A stretch of 64,000 nt of DNA from the NCBI GenBank assembly GCA_936432065.2, contig OW386286.2, positions 85,234,072 through 85,298,071 of the forward strand. Reading direction: 5' to 3'. Under the pieces are notes generated by a model. The model ran no database searches and was not told the DNA's origin. It was given only the letters and a program-made list of their open reading frames with translations. The DNA is from Rutpela maculata (Eukaryota > Arthropoda > Insecta > Coleoptera > Cerambycidae). A program made the position numbers and the translations under genes. This document shows, one piece after another, positions 34,776 to 44,240 of this stretch (positions are counted from its first letter, which is position 1; the number at the start of each line of letters is the position of its first letter).

Positions 34776-35510
34776 TTTTTAAAAGCTTTTATTTAACTTG
34801 CAATATTAGTTAGTTAGTTAGTTAGTTTGTTTAGGTCGAATCTTGCAAGCTGAATTTGGACTAGTTCTATTAAGTTAGAGCTTTGAAATTTGGCACACGT
34901 GTATAAGTCCGATGACCACGCAACATAGTATAGCCATTATCGGTCTAAATCCAATATGACGGACGTCCCAAGATGGCAGATCGGCTTTTTAGTCACAACC
35001 CCCTTGAATGGGTATCATATGAAAGGGTTTGACGAGTAAAGTACGATAAACTATGTGACGTCATCCTAAATTCAATATGGCGGACGTCCCAAGATGGCGG
35101 ATCGGCTTTTTAGTCACAACCCCCTTGATATGGGTATCAAATGAAAGGAATTGACGAGTAAAATACGACAAACTATATGACGTCATTCTAAATTCAATAT
35201 GGCGGACGTCCCAAGATGGCGGATCGGCTTTTTAGTCACAACCCCCTTGACATGGGTATCAAATGAAAGGGTTTAACAAGTAAAATACGATAAACTATGT
35301 AACGTCATTCTAAATTCGATATGGCGGACGTGGGAGAGGTGGGAAGAGGTGGGGAAGGGGTGGGAAGTGGTAGGGAAGAGGTGGGGAAGAGGTGGGAGGA
35401 GGTAGGGAAGAGGTGAGGAGTGGTGGGAAAGAGGTGGGAAGAAGGGGTGGATGGCGGTGGCAAATGAAAGGGTTTCGTCTGTCTATAAAATAAGTAGACT
35501 AAAAAGAAAA
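34776..35510 (+). repeat. Composite repeat copy 1: 122-bp tandem units and polypurine tract
   Basis: Order: AAAAGCTTTTATTTAACTTG end, (GTTA)n, a GAAATTTGGCACACG block, then three tandem units of about 122 bp keyed by GGACGTCCCAAGATGGC.GA (34961, 35082, 35204, partial 35326), then a polypurine tract of GGGAAGAGGTG units (35330-35460), then the palindromic MITE. The same order in inverse orientation forms 41723-43190. Confidence 0.82.
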
Positions 35511-35746
35511 AATAAAATTTTATAAAAAAAATATTTTTAAGAAAAAGCTTTTATTTGAAAAAACTATTAAAAAGTAAAAATATTTTTTTTAAAATTCATA
35601 CACCTGGACACCAAAAGCTTTGGGGGCGGTCAATTGAGCAAAGTAACTATGCAATAGTGCTATATGACCGTCCCCAAAGCTTTTGGTTTCCAGGTGTATG
35701 AATTTTAAAAAAAATATTTTTACTTTTTAGTACAGTTTTTTCAAGT

Positions 35747-35884
35747 AATAGTATATTATGTATCTAGGTGTGAAAGCGATACATTCCCGGACGACGATGC
35801 AATTGTTGGCCGAGGCGCTAGCCGAGGCCAACAAGCATCGAAGTCTGGGAATGTGCTTTCACACCGAAGTACACATACTATTTT
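35747..35884. repeat. Hairpin P2
   Basis: Outer ends AATAGTATATTATGTA..AGGTG and CACCGAAGTACACATACTATT; arm middle TGAAAGC..ACATTCCC.GAC..CGATGC pairs with its inverse; core TTGGCCGAGGCGCTAGCCGAGGCCAA split by a symmetric centre. Shares ends and core with P1 and P3 but not the arm middle. Confidence 0.78.
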
Positions 35885-36030
35885 TTCTGAAATCACAATA
35901 AATACTATTTTAAACGTATAAAAATTAAAAATATAAACGTTTAAAAAAAAAAATTTCTGAAATCACAATCAATACTATTTTAAACGTATAAAAATCAAAA
36001 ATATTAACATATTAAAATATATATAAAAAA

Positions 36031-36084
36031 CCGTACGGGAATGTTACTTCCCGGCCTAGGCCGGGAAGTAACATTCCCGTACGG
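36031..36084. repeat. Perfect 54-bp GC-rich palindrome
   Basis: CCGTACGGGAATGTTACTTC then CCGGCCT, then the exact inverse with no spacer (centre CCT|AGG between 36057 and 36058). Its GGGAATGT and GGCC(T)AGGCC parts echo the P2 arm and core. Two X-box-like sequences follow (36096-36108 GTTGCTTGGCAAC, 36136-36148 GTTTCCTAGCAAC). Confidence 0.9.
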
Positions 36085-37210
36085 CTTTGTTGATCGTTGC
36101 TTGGCAACGCATCTTTTCCGATCTGTTTTCTAATAGTTTCCTAGCAACGGACTAAAATACTGGAATTGTGCATTTTTCGCTCGAAAATCGCGCCGAAAAT
36201 GTAGACATTCCCGATCGATTTCAGAAAAAAGATTTTTCTTAAAAATATTTTTTTTTATATAATTTTATTAAGACTAATATTCTTAAATTAGGGAGTTCTT
36301 GTTCTCGTATATCCACAAGATTAGATTTTTTTCCTCATAATTTTAGTTTGTTTCATTCAATAATAGTTCATTATTGTTAACTTTAGAAAAATGTCTCTAC
36401 TTCAGCTAAGAGAATGTTTCGAACAATACTTAATACTTGCTGATTAATATAAGATTTTCATACAACTACTAGCTAAATAACACGAAAACTCGAAAACTTC
36501 TGACATAAAAAAATTCATACGTAGAAAGCATGGTAGAATACCATTATTGAAATTTAGCCGCCATATCCGGGTGATCACCAGAGGTGTGTAAACGGTTTTG
36601 CTATATATAAACTTGTTTTATTAGAATTTTAGAGCAAAATGTTACTTAGGATTTTAACTAAGCACAAAAAATACGAAAATATATAAACTATTGGAAATGA
36701 AATATACAGTGTGTCTCTCAATTTCCCAAAATATTGTTTTTGGAAAACCATTTTTACAGAAGTTATGGGAGTAAAAAGAAAATTGGAAAAAAATTGTTCT
36801 CAAGAACGAAAAAAAGATTTTCATGAAAAAAAAAATGTTATGGCTTTTGATGGCACAAACGTAGAATAGAATTATTCCATTTGTCGGAAAGATGTGAAAA
36901 AATTTGTTCAAAATTAAAAAAAAATTTTTTGGGGTTCTCGAGGCACACCGATCATTTCCTTTAAAACAATTGTTTATATGTCCCTTTAAAACATATCAAA
37001 TTTTCAAAGCGATCGGAAGGGTAGTACTTATTCAAAATTGATAATCACCGGCGTACTGCGGGCGGTGCGGTTCATTACTACATCTTACCAAGGTCACTGG
37101 CGGGCACTTCACCCATACCGTTCAAATCAGTATCAAACAAGAAGTGTGGTGCAGATATTTTCAAATTCTCTGACGCCAACTGTTGGGTCAAACAAAATCT
37201 AGTTTGAAAA

Positions 37211-37570
37211 TTGGAACAGTTTGCGATTATGACATCTCTAGTCAGCCTAAGAAAGAACTGTAGTTTTCAAAATCCACTACGAGGAGGTTACTTTTTGATA
37301 GATTCTACAAATACCCGACAGTTTCCTAATGAAAATCGAAAATTAAATATTCCGTCGATCAATCTCTATAACCAGTATAAGGCACGGACCTTTTCGGACA
37401 AAAAACCTGAAATAGAGTTTTTCGAAAAATTAAAAATAAACGAGTTATTTGCAAAGATGCATGATCGCAATATAACCGATGCCCTTTCTGTATTTCAAAA
37501 TGTAGTTAGCCTTTACTTTAGTCAATGCAAAAAGAAAAAAAAAGGTACTGAATCAGCCCAACAGGGATAA
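37211..37570 (+). CDS. Hypothetical protein, 119 codons, inside a TE composite
   Basis: Open frame ending CKKKKKGTESAQQG. The start codon assigned is not ATG; the first ATG (codon 7) gives MTSLVSLRKNCSFQ. The segment NITDALSVFQNVVSLYFSQC is amphipathic with a Lys-rich end. I recognise no domain. It lies between the inverted arms and just before a 42-bp tandem repeat, so it is more likely a TE fragment than a host gene. Confidence 0.3.
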   Translation: MEQFAIMTSLVSLRKNCSFQNPLRGGYFLIDSTNTRQFPNENRKLNIPSINLYNQYKARTFSDKKPEIEFFEKLKINELFAKMHDRNITDALSVFQNVVSLYFSQCKKKKKGTESAQQG

Positions 37571-37603
37571 AAAGCATATCAAAATGTAGTTTTTAGCTTG
37601 TTT

Positions 37604-37735
37604 ATTGTGAGTTCCCTTGCCTCTCACGAGTCGGGGTGATTGCTTATCGTCAGTCCCCTTGCCTCTCACAATTCGGATTGACTGTTTTGCGTGAGTCCTC
37701 TTGCCTCTCACGAATCAAGTTACTCTATATTGACG
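37604..37735 (-). repeat. 42-bp tandem repeat, three units, coding-compatible
   Basis: CTTGCCTCTCAC recurs at 37616, 37658 and 37700, exactly 42 bp apart. On the minus strand the units are read as 14-residue repeats, VRGKGT..KQS.R, in one frame (stop upstream of the first unit). Could be the basic repeat of a lost protein or a minisatellite. Confidence 0.6.
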
Positions 37736-38145
37736 CGACTTCTCTTAGACTTCATTTCTATCATCCTTAATTACAGAAATAATATTATTCTAAGTAAGAA
37801 TGTCGCTGAGAATTTCAGCTGGCTTCAGAACTTTCGACAGATATCTTGCGTGGGACAGATAGTAAGCAATTGGGTTGTTGACGAATTTTCAAAAATAGTG
37901 AAATATGGCAGTGGAGGCGTTAATTTAGTTATATGTTTAATTTGAAAGAAACATTCTAAGCGCAACATATTAAAACAATTTATTAAAGTTCGACTATTTG
38001 AATGTATAGTTGGCGTAATAGATATAAGATATTTCCTCTTAATAAATATCAAAAGCGCCGGGTATACCGACAAAGGAATTAGCCGGCACGTTCAAAGCGT
38101 CGCACCCGTCGATCTACTAATGCAACTTCGACTACTATACCTAGA

Positions 38146-38923
38146 AAACGGAAGTGACATCATAACGGCAGTTAGATGTGAAGTTATATGTAGAACAGAA
38201 GAAGAGGAACAAGTTGACACTGTTGGCAATACGGAAAATAAACTCAAATGTCAAAATTTAATTTGACATTTAATTAGAAGTTTTTAGCGTTTGGTATCTA
38301 TTTTCTTTCAAAATGACTGAGGCAGGATTTTCAAAAGCCAATTCTGATACTTTACCTTCTATAGATGTATTTATGGTCAGCGAATTTTTAAAAAGAGATG
38401 ATCGTTTTAGCATTGCAGAGGTTAGAGATGCAAAAGCCGCGAGGTACGTTACAGCTATGGATTTGATTATAAATATTAGAAAAACAGTTAACCATTCATT
38501 TTTACGTTCACCATTCATAACTGAAACACTGAAGAAAATTTTTTTCGGTGAATTGGTGGTATTATTTAAAACAGCACGGCACAAAACACCACTGAAACTT
38601 AGATTTATCCATAATTTTATGCCACTAAAATAAACCGAAACATAACCTAGAAACGTCACTTGAATTTGTTATTAGGTTTGTTCACACAGTTTTAACTACT
38701 GAACCAGTGTGGATAATAGAAGGAGATAAAGTGAGACTATACATGCACTGGTGCATACAGTTGGGGTTTTTAAACAAACTTATTAAATATAGTGTCAAAT
38801 TCAATGGACGTTATTCTCTTTTTTTCTTCATAGGTATCAACAGTTTATAACTTCGTATCCTTTTTTCGTCGTTTAATAACTAACTTCTCTGCTGACTGCC
38901 GTTATGTTGTCACCTCCGGTTTA
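38146..38923. mobile_element. 0.78-kb TIR element, possibly ISL2EU-like
   Basis: TIRs of about 30 bp: AACGGAAGTGACATCATAAC-GGCAGT at the left, the inverse of AACCGGAGGTGACAACATAA-CGGCAGTC at the right. Inside is the N-terminal piece of a SWIM/YqaJ-like protein (next entry). ISL2EU elements of eukaryotes encode an IS5-like transposase and a YqaJ nuclease, hence the tentative label. The target duplication is not evident. Confidence 0.5.
38313..38633 (+). pseudogene. N-terminal fragment like TE-borne SWIM/YqaJ proteins
   Basis: Good start context (CAAAATGAC). Residues 14-36 read TLPSIDVFMVSEFLKRDDRF, then SIAEVRDAKAAR. The pattern LP.(I/V)D.FMV..F....D.F..AE.R..K..R is what I recall for the start of insect proteins with a SWIM finger followed by a YqaJ-type nuclease. 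After residue 45 the likeness stops; the remaining 60 residues are unlike the family, consistent with an internal deletion. Family recall only; no catalytic residue is present. Confidence 0.45.
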
Positions 38924-39149
38924 AATGCATGTATTTTTAAAATTGATATTGTAATATTATAAGACTTTATTTTCAACTTTTACATGTTTCCAGTGATTTT
39001 TTATGAAGAAATGTTATTGTTAAACAGAGATTGTTTTAAAATTTTAACTTAGTGCAACAACCCAATTGTAGCAACGTGCGAGCAGCAGCCAACAGCTCTG
39101 TTTCCGTTGACGTAAATGTATACTGTCTGTTCCATGCAAGGTATTTTTT

Positions 39150-39655
39150 TTTTTTAATTAAAGCTTACCGAAATTCCAACAAATTCTCGAAGCCCGAATT
39201 AAAAAAAAATCCTTTTTTATTACATTAAGTTAAAGGCAAAAAAAAAATGTTTTTAAATAATTTTTCATGTAATATAATGAATAATCATAACTCGAGTATT
39301 GGTGATGTCACTAGGTCAAAATTTAATGCCTAATTTGGCATAAGACATTTATTGACAGCTTGACAGCTGTTAAATTACATACGACCTATACATTACAATT
39401 TTCAGATAATAGTTATTTATGTACCAAGTCAGTAAAGTGAGTCTTTATCGAACTAGTCTGAGATTATGAATCGAGCGAGGCGAGTAACAGGTGAGTTCGA
39501 TAAAGACACTTTACTGACGTGGTGCATACAAAATTTTATCGCCAACCGTAAAAATTTATAATTTAAAAAAATTGAGATATTTTTTTTTCAGAATTCGGGC
39601 TCCGAGGATTTGTTGGAATTTCGGTAAGCTTTAATTAAAAAAAAATGTACATTTC
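39150..39655. repeat. Inverted pair flanking hairpin P3
   Basis: TTAATTAAAGCTTACCGAAA..TTCCAACAAAT..TCG..GCCCGAATT (39158-39205) is found in inverse at about 39590-39645. Between them are AT-rich DNA and hairpin P3. May be a 0.5-kb MITE that carries P3 or was entered by it. Confidence 0.65.
39408..39538. repeat. Hairpin P3
   Basis: Outer ends AATAGTTATTTATGTACC and GTGGTGCATACAAAATTTT; arm middle GTCAGTAAAGTG.GTCTTTATCGAACT pairs with AGTTCGATAAAGACACTTTACTGAC; asymmetric centre with CGAGCGAGGCGAG. Third member of the P1/P2 group. Confidence 0.75.
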
Positions 39656-40075
39656 CGACGAGATTTGCACTCTCTAGCCATTTTTGAACCAAAAAACTCA
39701 ATTTGGGACCACTGTGCGCCCGCAGTACGCCCGTGATTATCAATTTTGAATACGTCTTCTGATCGCTCTGAAAATTGGACATGTTTTAAAAGGGACATAA
39801 AAAGATTGATTTGAAAGAAAATGATGGATGTGCCTCGAGAACAACACCTAAAAAAAATTTTTTTTATTTTGAAAAAATTTTTTCATAACTTCTCTTCGAC
39901 AAATGGTCAAAATAATTTTTTTCTACGTTTGTGGTACCAAAAGCTATAACATATATTTTTTTCATGAAAATCGTTTATCCGTTCTTGAGAAAACAATTTT
40001 TTTCCATTTTTCTTTTTGCCCCCATAACTCTAAAAATGATTTTTCAAGAATAATATTTTAGAAAATTTCATCTAA

Positions 40076-41720
40076 CACTACTATCAACTTGTGCTCAAAA
40101 TCTCGACCCGATTGGTGTGGGGCAGCTAACACATGCTTATACTGCTATACCCTTTACAGTCGGACGTTGCCGACTACGAATACCTATTTCAACAATTAAA
40201 ATACAAACTTTATTGAATATGTACTTAATTTCAGTGACACCATTTAAAAGTGAATTGAGTATTCTTATTGTTACGGTAGCTTATAATATCGATAAATCTA
40301 TCACTTCAAATAATTGAAGTCAACATTTTGTGGACAGACCCATTATTTCTTTGGACAATAAATTACCTCTTAGTCTCTCATCTAAAACGCTGTACGAACT
40401 AATACCAACTTTTTATCCACAATGTGTAGAATTAGGAAATTGGCGTTTATTGAAATACATATTTTAATTGTATTTAGACAGTAAAAGAATATCATTTCGT
40501 CGTATAAACATCCATGATGATATTGGAATGAACAGAATATATGGTGCTCATTAGTTTGTATAATAATAAACAATAAAGGGGATGAATATTCATATAATAC
40601 TTTTCGAGTGAAATAACTGATGGACACCATTAGATAAAATTTGCATATTTGGAAGGGGTCGACTCGGTGTACCGGCCCTCCCGCAGTTCCTCGACGGAGG
40701 TGTCTCCCCAGGAGTCCGATCATCGAACATGAATCACTAATTCTACACATTTCTCAAGAAGTTACAAATATGGAGCATAAAGCCAAGTAATTACATATTG
40801 ATTAATGCCTTATATTTGTTGACAGAATAACATGGCAATAATTATTGCATATAATGCACATATGCTTCCGGTTCTGAACGCATGTTACAGACCTAATAAA
40901 CCATATCAAGTCTCAATTTCAAGTACATAACACCATAGCGATTTTTTTGTTCTGTTTCCTTTCAATGAGGCACATCATTTTTAACTACCCCAGGCATTTC
41001 ATGAATATTTTCTTCGTACAAAAATAGCTTATATAATCGGTTAATCAAGGAATATGTTTGCATTCATATTTTAAATAGGGCAAATTAATAATTAAATACT
41101 ATTTGGTACTTCATTCCATATACAGGGTGTCCCACTTAAAACTCCCGGTGCCATTTTTTCGATAATTAAAAGCGATATTTGAATTCTGTAGGAGGTATCC
41201 ACTAGAATATATAAATCATTTCAGTTTTGAGTAAAAATGGTTATTGTACACATTGAGGTATAGATGGCGTTGCGATGCAAAGAAATTGTTCGATCCCAAG
41301 AACGTTGAAATAAGGTGCATGAGACGGGGAATTATATTCTAAGCAACTTTCTTAATATGAAAAGTCATGGTGCTACGTTCGCATCCGTGTATGTCACCTT
41401 GCAACCCCTTATAACGTGTAACATTTTTAACATGCTCTGTCTTCGTTATTATTCAAGACATTTTGAAAGACTTCTTTTTAAATGATGCTTCAATTCCACA
41501 TATTATCCTTCATATATCAATTATTTAATGAATCTAAACAAATAATGCAAAAAATAACTGATTAATAACTGAAGGTATATATTTGTGATAAAGAAATTTC
41601 TTATTTAAAATACGTGGTACAACCTGAAAATACTGATATATTTTAGTTAGTAGCACAAATAAGGCGGGTTAAATTTTGTTATTACTACCATCGAAAGCAC
41701 CGTTTCCTTTTAAGCATGAA
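40076..41720. other. No recognisable gene; lone mariner-like terminus
   Basis: At 41121 the sequence TACAGGGTGTCCCACTTAAA looks like a mariner/Tc1-type end, but I find no partner in range. Otherwise AT-rich, with a GC patch at about 40655-40730. Confidence 0.4.
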
Positions 41721-41722
41721 AT

Positions 41723-41995
41723 AATAAAATTATATAAAAAAAATATTTTTAAGAAAAAGCTTTTATTTGAAAAAACTACTAAAAAGTAAAAATAATTTTT
41801 TTAAATTCGTACACATGGAAACCAAAAGCTTTGGGGGCGGTCATATAGCGCTATTGCATAGTTACTTCGCTCAATTGACCGCCCCCAAAGCTTTTGGTTT
41901 CCATGTGTACGAATTTAAAAAAAATATTTTTACATTTTAGTAGTTTTTTCAAATAAAAGCTTTTCTTAAAAATATTTTTTTTATATAATTTTATT
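41723..41995. mobile_element. Palindromic MITE (intact copy)
   Basis: A 273-bp near-perfect palindrome: AATAAAATTATATAAAAAAA..GAAAAAGCTTTTATTTG..CACATGG.AACCAAAAGCTTTGGGGGCGGTC, a loop of about 30 bases (41850-41880), then the inverse. It is contiguous with the pyrimidine tract at 42050, as its sister is with the purine tract at 35460. Confidence 0.85.
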
Positions 41996-42044
41996 TTTTA
42001 CTTTTTAGTCTACTTATTTTACAAACAGACAGACAAAACCCTAT

Positions 42045-42645
42045 CATTTGCCACCTCCATCCACACCTTCCCTCTCCCGTCTTCTCACCCCTCTAACACT
42101 ACTTCCCACTTCTTCCCACCCCTGTCCCAACTCTTTTCCGCCACTTCCCCTGCCCTTCCCATCACTCCCCATCTCTTTCCACCCTATTCCCACCGCCTCC
42201 CCTCCTCGTCCCACCCTATTCCCACCTCGTCCAACCCTATTCCCACCTCGTTCAACCCTATTCCCATCTCTTCCCACCCTTTTCCCACATCTTCCCCTGA
42301 CCTTTCCCATCTCTCGTCACCTCTTTCCACCCTATCCCCACCTCTTCCCGCCCTTCCCACCTCTTCCCGCCCCTTCCCCACACCTTCCTCACATCTCCCC
42401 ACCTCTCCCCACCCCTTTCCCACCTCTTACCACCTCTTCCCCACTTCTTCCCACCTCTTCCCCATCTTTCCCCACCTCTTCCCACCCTTCACAACTCTTC
42501 CCATCCCTTCTCCACCGCTTCCCACCCCTTACCACCTCTTCCCACCCCTTCCCCACCTCTTCCCACCTCTTTCCTACCTCTTCCCACCTCTTCCCCACCT
42601 CTCCCCACCTTTTCCCACCCCTCCCCCACCTCTCCCACGTCCGCC
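42045..42645 (+). repeat. 0.6-kb polypyrimidine minisatellite
   Basis: Almost free of G: units of CCCACCTCTTC with length variants repeat some fifty times. The longest open frame of the window (42048-42785, 245 codons, Pro/Ser/Thr/Phe/Leu) and several minus-strand Gly/Glu-rich frames are shadows of it. Confidence 0.9.
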
Positions 42646-43190
42646 ATATTGAATTTAGAATAACGGCACACACTTTATCGTATTTTACTCGTCAAACTTT
42701 TTCATTTGACAGCGATATCAACGGGGTTGTGACTAAAAAGCGGATCCGCCATCTTGAGACGTCCGCCATATTGGATTTAGAATGACGTCATATTGTTTAT
42801 CGTATTTTACTCGTCAAACCCTTTCATTTGATACCCATATCAGGGTGGTTGTGACTAAAAAGCCGATCCGCCATCTTGGGACGTCCGCCATATTGGATTT
42901 AGAATGACGTCACATTGTTTATCGTATTTTACTCGTCAAACCCTTTCATTTGATACCCATATCAGGGTGGTTGTGACTAAAAAGCCGATCCGCCATCTTG
43001 GGACGTCCGCCATGTTGGATTTAGACCGATAATGGCTATACTATGTTGCATTGTCACCGGACTTATAAATGTGTGCCAAATTTCAAAGCTCTAGCTTAAT
43101 TAAAACTAGTCGAAATTCAGCTTGCAAGATTTGACCTAAACCAACAAACAAACATACAAACAAACATTGCAAGTTAAATAAAAGCTTTTA
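42637..43190 (-). repeat. Composite repeat copy 2: 122-bp tandem units
   Basis: ACGTCCGCCAT(A/G)TTG recurs at 42637, 42759, 42881 and 43003: an exact 122-bp period. The unit includes CGTATTTTACTCGTCAAAC, CATTTGATACCCATATCA and GGATCCGCCATCTTG. It ends with GTGTGCCAAATTTCAAAGCT, (CAAA)n and CTTGCAAGTTAAATAAAAGC, matching copy 1 in inverse. Confidence 0.88.
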
Positions 43191-44240
43191 AAAATTAATA
43201 AAAGTTCAGAAATATCTCTTCAGAATTTGGAGCAAATTAATAATTAAATACTAAATTTGCAACTTTGGAATATCTATTTCTCTTTTTCTAACATTATTGT
43301 TGTCAACAGTAATACTGTCATAAGTACTCTTAAGTTTTCTGAATACTTCTCTTTTTGAAAGCGTCTTAAACAATTTTATTTTTAGTTTATTTTAGACATA
43401 TTTTATCTATATCTAATATCCTCTTCAAAATACTCTTTGACGATGTATAAATTTTCCATCAGCAATAAATGTAAGTATATTTTTCAACTCCTAGTCTTTC
43501 CTCTAAGTTTAACGTAAAAGTTCGTCTTGATAGCTTCTATAGGGTGTTCCATGTTTAGAAATTGGCAGGCAAATTTGTAAATTGCGTCCCAACTTATAAG
43601 GGTGTAGAGGGTAACACACACGAGTGTTAGGGTGACACTTTTTTGGTAGCTTATGTTACAAAGTATCGATCTAGCATGGGTGACGACTGCCGTCAAAAAT
43701 TTCCCAAGAAAACCGAAATTGTGCCCTGTGCACTTATACTAATAGGATTATTTCTATATCCTGTATAAAACGTCCTTGATTTGTATGTTCCCGACGAGAT
43801 TTAATACAGTTTAAGTTCATTACAGATTGCCAGAAAATAAGGAACTTATTTTTCTCAATGGTACTGATGCGAGTATAATCATCTGTCTTTTCCATAGATG
43901 ATGCCTATGACGTGATAAATATTCATTATTTCTTATTATCTGAAAACATCAACACCTACCTACTTGGTTGAAAAACGTAATGAAAGTTATTAAGTAATTA
44001 TTATATAATTTTTACGTTTCAATGTATTTTTCATTACACCAAACAGTTTGTTATATGTTCACAAAATTTATATTATTTAATACTAGTCCAGTACATGTAG
44101 ACGAAGCAGGTGCATTATTAACCAAAATACTTGGGACAAAGGATTTCAGTGAAACCTTTTCCAATTTATTTCAAATATGACCGAATTAAAAGTTTACCCA
44201 TTTAAAGAGGATGCAAATCAATTTTTTCTATAAAATACTT
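43191..44240. other. No recognisable gene
   Basis: AT-rich. A short segment 43539-43768 begins TATAGGGTGTTCC and ends ATCCTGTATA, weakly MITE-like, not convincing. Confidence 0.4.

Larger units (their letters stand above)
35505..36275. mobile_element. Palindromic MITE, right arm split by hairpin P2 and neighbours
   Basis: Left arm from AATAAAATTTTATAAAAAAA to the loop, with CCAAAAGCTTTGGGG(G)CGGTC, pairs with a right arm starting GACCG.CCCCAAAGCTTTTGG. The right arm stops at about 35742 (TTTTTTCAA) and resumes near 36226 (AAAAAAGATTTTTCTTAAAA) to end TATATAATTTTATTA. The inserted 0.48 kb carries P2, two 71-bp spaced copies of TTTCTGAAATCACAAT.AA, and the 54-bp palindrome. An intact sister lies at 41723-41995. 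Confidence 0.7.
36700..40075. mobile_element. Inverted-arm composite of about 3.4 kb
   Basis: 36700-37080 pairs inversely with 39715-40075: ATATTNTTTTTGGAAAA.CATTTTTA, the AAAAGATTTTCATGAAAAAAA block, TTTTGGGG(G)TTCTCGAGGCACA, TTTAAAACAT.TC, GCGATC.GAAG and CAAAATTGATAATCACCGGCG. Interior holds two unassigned frames, a 42-bp tandem repeat, a TIR element with a SWIM/YqaJ-like start, and an inner inverted pair around hairpin P3. Whether this is one element or successive insertions is unclear. Confidence 0.6.

Noticed and set aside
34961..35326. CRISPR-like array
   Set aside because: Units are contiguous 122-bp tandem copies without unique spacers, in a eukaryotic context with no cas genes.
42048..42785. 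Longest open frame in the window (245 codons, Pro/Ser/Thr/Phe-rich)
   Set aside because: It is the translation of a CCCACCTCTTC minisatellite and adjoining 122-bp repeat; open frames on several other frames of the same stretch show it is compositional.
43539..43768. MITE starting TATAGGGTGTTCC
   Set aside because: The two ends match over too few bases to call terminal inverted repeats.
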